18,739 nucleotides of DNA from contig JAGRLX010000093.1 in the NCBI GenBank assembly GCA_020441605.1, positions 1 through 18,739 on the forward strand. Reading direction: 5' to 3'. A program made the translations under genes and the position numbers. Of the stretch, positions 14,668 to 18,739 are shown piece after piece. The stretch is from Alphaproteobacteria bacterium (lineage in GTDB: Bacteria; Pseudomonadota; Alphaproteobacteria; Rhizobiales; Aestuariivirgaceae). Every line of letters starts with the position of its first letter. Position 1 is the stretch's first letter. The notes under the pieces were generated by a model, which was not told the DNA's origin, did not search any database, and was given only the letters and a program-made list of their open reading frames with translations.

Positions 14668-15582
14668 TCATGCTGTTGGGCATTCCTTTCGCAAGTTTTC
14701 TGCGGCTTGCCGCACGACATCCGAGATCTGCAAGAGCTGCTTGCTGAGCGGGCTTGTCTTGCGCCAGATCATGCCGATAGTTCGCGAGGGCTCCGGGCTG
14801 CTGAAGCGCGCGACCGACACCGCGGCCGAACGGGTCTCCACCGCGACAGCCATCTCGGGGATGAGTGTCACGCCGATGCCGGCGTTGACCATCTGAACCA
14901 GGGTCGACAGGGAACTGCCCTCGAGCATTTCCCGCGGCATGGCGGAGTTCATCTTGCAGAAGGCCAGGGCCTGGTCACGGAAGCAGTGCCCTTCCTCGAG
15001 CAGCAGCAACCGCATTTCGCGCAGCATCTCGACACTGGGTACCGGTTTGCCCTCATCCTCGCCCGGCCGTACCAGCACGAAATCCTCGGCGAACAGGTCA
15101 ACCTCGACGAAGGCGGGTTCGGACACCGGCAGCGCAACAATGGCCGCGTCCAGGCGGCCGTCCGCCAGTTCCTGGATGAGTTTCACCGTCAGGGTTTCGC
15201 GAACATGGATGTCGAGACCGTCGTACCTCTCGGTCAGGCCGCTGATGATCCTCGGCAAGAGGTAGGGCGCTATGGTCGGGATGACGCCAATCCGGATCAA
15301 TCCGGCGAGGTGATCCTTCGAGGCCCTGGCGAGATCCTCGAGTTCGTCGACGGCCCCCAGAATGGCCCGCACCCGAAGGGCAAATTCCTGGCCGAAAGAG
15401 GTCAGGCGAACCTGCCGGGGTCCGCGCTCGAAAAGCACCGCTCCCAATTGCTCCTCCAGCTGCTTGATCTGGAGGGAGAGTGCCGGTTGCGAAATCGCGC
15501 AGCCTCCCGCAGCGCGGCCGAAATGGCCATGGCGTACCAAGGCTTCGAAATAGCGGAACTGTTTGAGAGTCAGGTTTGTCAT
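14668..15582 (-). CDS. oxyR: OxyR hydrogen-peroxide-sensing LysR-type regulator
   Basis: A 304-residue LysR-type regulator. Residues 1-62 are the winged helix-turn-helix (LTLKQFRYFEAL, then AISQPALSLQIKQLEEQLG). Residues about 92-295 are the effector domain. It carries the OxyR redox signature GHCFRDQALAFC, with cysteines C200 and C209 spaced exactly as C199 and C208 of Escherichia coli OxyR, which form a disulfide on peroxide exposure. It is divergent from katG, the classical target. No clear Shine-Dalgarno precedes the ATG, and an OxyR-spaced dyad overlaps the start codon, suggesting autorepression and weak translation. The combination of the cysteine pair and katG neighbour makes the assignment firm. 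Confidence 0.95.
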   Translation of the reverse strand: MTNLTLKQFRYFEALVRHGHFGRAAGGCAISQPALSLQIKQLEEQLGAVLFERGPRQVRLTSFGQEFALRVRAILGAVDELEDLARASKDHLAGLIRIGVIPTIAPYLLPRIISGLTERYDGLDIHVRETLTVKLIQELADGRLDAAIVALPVSEPAFVEVDLFAEDFVLVRPGEDEGKPVPSVEMLREMRLLLLEEGHCFRDQALAFCKMNSAMPREMLEGSSLSTLVQMVNAGIGVTLIPEMAVAVETRSAAVSVARFSSPEPSRTIGMIWRKTSPLSKQLLQISDVVRQAAENLRKECPTA

Positions 15583-15595
15583 AAATCAAACTTAT
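15581..15595. promoter_or_regulatory. Candidate OxyR-binding dyad overlapping the oxyR start
   Basis: ATAA-N7-TTAT (15581-15595) has the 4-7-4 geometry of the Escherichia coli OxyR half-operator (ATAG-N7-CTAT) and the LysR T-N11-A core. It covers the first bases of oxyR. TTAT-N4-ATAA (15592-15603) overlaps it. A second, poorer match would fall one helical step on at about 15603-15617, as expected for a tetramer. Confidence 0.5.
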
Positions 15596-15737
15596 CGTAA
15601 TAATCAGAAAATTCAACTTAACCTAATGGATTGGGACTGATAGATAGTCTAGTGTCGATTGAGACGTGGCCAGCTTGGCTATCGCCTGGCGCAAGGCATG
15701 CCTTTGGTGTGCCACTTGCAGTACCCGGAGCGTGTAG

Positions 15738-17984
<2,247 letters not shown>

Positions 17985-18003
17985 TTACATCAGCGACAAA
18001 CGC

Positions 18004-18039
18004 GAATGCGGCTGATAGTCAGCCGCATTCCCATTTTTT
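18004..18039 (+). terminator. Intrinsic (Rho-independent) terminator of katG
   Basis: A perfect 12-bp stem, GAATGCGGCTGA (18004-18015) pairing with TCAGCCGCATTC (18019-18030), closes a 3-nt loop and is followed by a run of six T at 18034-18039. It begins 20 bp after the katG stop. On the other strand there is no comparable T-run, so it mainly serves katG. Confidence 0.93.
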
Positions 18040-18084
18040 CCGACATGCCTTGCCGGTGCCGGTTTCCACGTGATGGGCGCCCGC

Positions 18085-18739
18085 TTAAAAAATATAGTGC
18101 AGGCGATCGAACTCCCTGCGGAAACGCGACGTTTCCGCCAGGAGCCGTTCGGGCGATCCGTCACGCAGCGCCGATGTGATCAACCGCGCCAGGCGTTCCA
18201 CATGCCGGGTTCCCACGCCCCAGCGCACGAGTTCCGGCGTGCCAATCCTCAGGCCGTTCATGTCGCCGTCGACCGGCGCCAATGGCAGGCCTATGCCGCA
18301 GGCAAGGAAGCCCACCTTGCGGAGGGTCTTCGAGGCCGCTTGCCCGCCGCCGAAATCTGCAGCGGCAATGGCGAACTGGTGCGAGGCCGTCATGCCCCGG
18401 TCTCTGGCGAAGACCGGCAGGCCGGCGGCGGCGAGCGCTGCGGCGAGGGCCTTGGAGACGGCGATCATCTCCGCCGCATAGGCCTGGCCGAACTCCCGCC
18501 AGTCGAGCAGCGCAATCGCCAGGGCCGCGGATTTGGCGGCGTCGAAATTTGCCGTCATCCCAGGGAATGCGATGGCGTCCAGGCGCTTGGCCAGGCCCGC
18601 GTCATTGGTCACAATCAGGCCTCCGGCAGGGCCACCAAGGCTCTTGTAGGTGCTCATGGTCATCAGGTGCGCGCCTGCGGCAAGAGGGTCGGCCCAGGCC
18701 TTGCCCGCAATGATGCCGCATTGATGGGCCGCGTCGAAC
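18085..18739 (-). CDS. Serine hydroxymethyltransferase-like PLP enzyme (5' end outside window)
   Basis: The C-terminal 217 residues of a fold-type I PLP enzyme; the start lies beyond the right edge. The first visible residues, FDAAHQCGIIAGK, match the aspartate-histidine PLP region of serine hydroxymethyltransferase (DAAHxxGLIAG). About 30 residues later the PLP-lysine segment reads STYKSLGGPAGG, where canonical enzymes have STHKT followed by GPxGG. The lysine is kept but the neighbouring histidine is tyrosine. The rest, with the NGLRIGTPELVRWG motif near the C-terminus, follows the hydroxymethyltransferase pattern. It is probably a divergent paralog acting on a beta-hydroxy amino acid such as a threonine or serine derivative, or a different one-carbon acceptor, rather than housekeeping GlyA; that is inference. 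It is convergent with katG. Confidence 0.85.
   Translation of the reverse strand, partial: FDAAHQCGIIAGKAWADPLAAGAHLMTMSTYKSLGGPAGGLIVTNDAGLAKRLDAIAFPGMTANFDAAKSAALAIALLDWREFGQAYAAEMIAVSKALAAALAAAGLPVFARDRGMTASHQFAIAAADFGGGQAASKTLRKVGFLACGIGLPLAPVDGDMNGLRIGTPELVRWGVGTRHVERLARLITSALRDGSPERLLAETSRFRREFDRLHYIF

Noticed and set aside
13483..15600. A 705-codon open frame on the plus strand, antisense to the rRNA methyltransferase and oxyR genes
   Set aside because: It crosses two well-supported genes on the other strand, has no recognisable domain and has the biased composition of a shadow frame in high-G+C DNA.
15618..15650. A possible katG promoter, TTAACC with 17-bp spacing to TAGATA
   Set aside because: Only partial matches to the consensus at both boxes in a long leader, so it cannot be told from chance.

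Overview
The window looks like a chromosomal segment of an alphaproteobacterium, most likely of the order Hyphomicrobiales (Rhizobiales). The reasons are the high G+C with strong third-position bias, the rhizobial style of solute-binding proteins and FCD-type GntR regulator, and a divergent oxyR-katG pair with a rhizobial-looking KatG N-terminus. The genus cannot be fixed from this sequence. I see no tRNA, rRNA, insertion sequence, CRISPR array or origin, and apart from small intergenic gaps the window is densely coding.

Layout. (1) Positions 1-6013, minus strand: a sugar-type (CUT2/RbsABC-like) uptake and oxidation operon, read as solute-binding protein, two-domain ATPase, tandem-fused double permease, short-chain dehydrogenase, and a 3-hydroxyacyl-CoA dehydrogenase-family oxidoreductase cut by the window edge. 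A GntR/FCD regulator (6201-6881) is transcribed divergently, and the shared 187-bp region is rich in inverted repeats. (2) 6906-7940, minus: a zinc alcohol dehydrogenase, divergent across an 18-bp dyad from (3) a plus-strand operon at 8021-12909. It holds a LuxR-type regulator translationally coupled to a PotD-like binding protein with a Tat signal, then a PotA-like ATPase and PotB/PotC-like permeases. A small NTF2-like protein gene (13050-13418) follows. (4) 13456-14571, minus: an RlmL-type rRNA methyltransferase. (5) oxyR (14668-15582, minus) divergent from katG (15789-17984, plus), a hydrogen-peroxide defence module closed by a strong intrinsic terminator. (6) From 18085 to the end, minus: the C-terminal part of a serine hydroxymethyltransferase-like PLP enzyme.

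How the parts work together. In the first operon the binding protein would catch a sugar, polyol or sugar acid in the periplasm, the ATPase and fused permease would import it, and the two NAD-dependent dehydrogenases would start its oxidation, with the divergent GntR protein as the probable effector-responsive switch. The second operon is a complete PotDABC-like importer for a polyamine or similar small molecule, with its likely regulator as the first gene. Substrates cannot be named for either.

The most notable observations are the double-length permease paired with an ATPase whose second nucleotide site is unusually degenerate, and the same arrangement in both transporter operons of a stable hairpin just after the binding-protein gene. 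Candidate operators lie in three divergent promoters and inside the end of luxR. Nothing here is clearly a wholly new system.
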